Source: Burkholderiales bacterium
Lineage (GTDB): Bacteria > Pseudomonadota > Gammaproteobacteria > Burkholderiales > Usitatibacteraceae
Assembly: GCA_025350945.1 (NCBI GenBank)
Contig: JANXWW010000042.1
Coordinates: 1 to 6,642 of the forward strand
Direction: 5' to 3'
DNA length: 6,642 nt
Both the position numbers and the translations under genes were made by a program. Shown piece by piece: positions 6,078 to 6,642 of the stretch (position 1 is its first letter; each line of letters starts with the position of its first letter). The notes under the pieces are model-generated. The model had not been told where the DNA came from, did not search any database, and was given only the letters and a program-made list of their open reading frames with translations.

Positions 6078-6642
6078 TCAGCCGACGTGCCTGAGTCCGT
6101 CGACAATCTTCACGCGCGCGCTTTTTATGCTCGGCACCAGCGATGCCACCACGCCTACCACCAGCGCGCAGATAATTTGCAGGCCGAGCGTGGCGGGCGA
6201 AACATTGAATGCGGCAAACGCGGCACCGGCGGGCGATTTACCGAATCCCGCCGCCACCGGATAAGTCAGCAATATTCCGATCCCCGCACCGATAAAACAC
6301 AGCATCATCGCCTCACCGAATACCAGTGCTGCGACAAAGCCGGGCGAAAATCCCAGCGCTTTCAAGGTCGCGTATTCGGACAATCGTTCGCGTGCGGTCA
6401 TCGCCATTGTGTTGGCGACTACGGCCATGATGATGATAATCACCACGAACGACACCACCTGAATCGCGCCCACAATCGATTCAGATTGCGCGACAAAGCT
6501 CAACTGAAATGCCTTCTCGGTTTCAGTCAGCGTTTCGGCGAGGGAGTTTTTAAATTCCGCATCCACGGCGCGTGCAATATCGGCAATGCGCGATGAATCG
6601 TTCACCTCAACGATAAAAATCCCGGATTGATCGCCGCGCTTC
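6078..6642 (-). CDS. ABC transporter permease, FtsX/MacB type (first of a tandem pair; 5' end missing)
   Basis: The frame is open to the right edge. Codons from 6641 read KRGDQSGIFIVEVNDSSR, so the GTG at 6605 is an internal Val and not a start. The 187 residues seen are the end of the periplasmic domain (to about residue 60), a TM segment with a VVSFVVIIIIMAVVANTMAM core, and the coupling loop TARERLSEYATLKALGFSPG. Two further TM segments follow (around GEAMMLCFIGAGIGILL and LGLQIICALVVGVVASLVPS). It ends in IKSARVKIVDGLRHVG. The ending and the LKALGF loop match the second permease (IKASRMKIVD, LRALGF), so the pair are paralogues and may form a heterodimeric channel. The stop TGA sits 10 bp before the next ATG, so they are co-transcribed. 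The missing start, and probably the ATPase and adaptor genes, lie beyond 6642. Confidence 0.92.
   Translation of the reverse strand, partial: KRGDQSGIFIVEVNDSSRIADIARAVDAEFKNSLAETLTETEKAFQLSFVAQSESIVGAIQVVSFVVIIIIMAVVANTMAMTARERLSEYATLKALGFSPGFVAALVFGEAMMLCFIGAGIGILLTYPVAAGFGKSPAGAAFAAFNVSPATLGLQIICALVVGVVASLVPSIKSARVKIVDGLRHVG

Noticed and set aside
6068..6106. TTG start of the second permease at 6106
   Set aside because: It would overlap the upstream permease by 29 bases with no ribosome site. The ATG at 6067 has a GAGG site and begins at the usual family N-terminus.
1..6642. CRISPR array, tRNA, rRNA, insertion sequence or attachment site
   Set aside because: I found no regularly spaced repeats, clover-leaf sequence, transposase or flanking terminal repeats in the window.

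Overview
The window looks like a chromosomal segment from a Gram-negative bacterium, probably a proteobacterium. The evidence is Sec signal peptides on five consecutive genes, an outer-membrane beta-barrel protein, a PapD-like periplasmic chaperone and MacB/FtsX-type permeases. I cannot name a genus from the sequence. All seven genes lie on the minus strand, so transcription runs from high to low coordinates. The strong open frames on the plus strand are antisense shadows.

Right part (about 4901-6642): two tandem ABC-transporter permeases of the FtsX/MacB type. The upstream one (6078-6642) is cut by the window edge. The downstream one (4901-6067) is complete, and its ribosome binding site overlaps the stop codon of the first. 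Neither carries an ATPase domain in the visible part, so the ATPase, and perhaps a periplasmic adaptor, probably lies beyond the right edge.

Middle (4415-4900): an AT-rich spacer of 486 bp with no gene. It holds a cluster of small inverted repeats and a 10-bp direct repeat spaced exactly 21 bp, close to the start of the next gene. It is the likely promoter and control region of the operon to its left.

Left part (1-4414): a five-gene operon for a surface structure. In transcription order it encodes (a) a cysteine-free, Ala/Gly/Thr-rich secreted subunit of 219 aa, (b) a rho-independent terminator that probably acts as an attenuator, (c) a paralogous subunit with one cysteine pair and a GTG start, (d) a small unrecognised secreted protein, (e) a PapD-like chaperone of 304 aa, and (f) an outer-membrane barrel protein that runs off the left edge. 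The last four genes are tightly packed: a 4-bp ATGA overlap, a 38-bp gap and a TAG-G-ATG junction.

This is the logic of a chaperone-usher fimbria: abundant subunit first, attenuator, then minor subunits and assembly factors. The pieces are not the textbook ones. The subunits have no classical pilin signature that I recognise. The chaperone is longer than PapD/FimC. The barrel protein in the usher position lacks a recognisable N-terminal usher domain. My best reading is a divergent or undescribed chaperone-usher-like pathway. This rests on architecture and fold-level resemblance, not on a database match.
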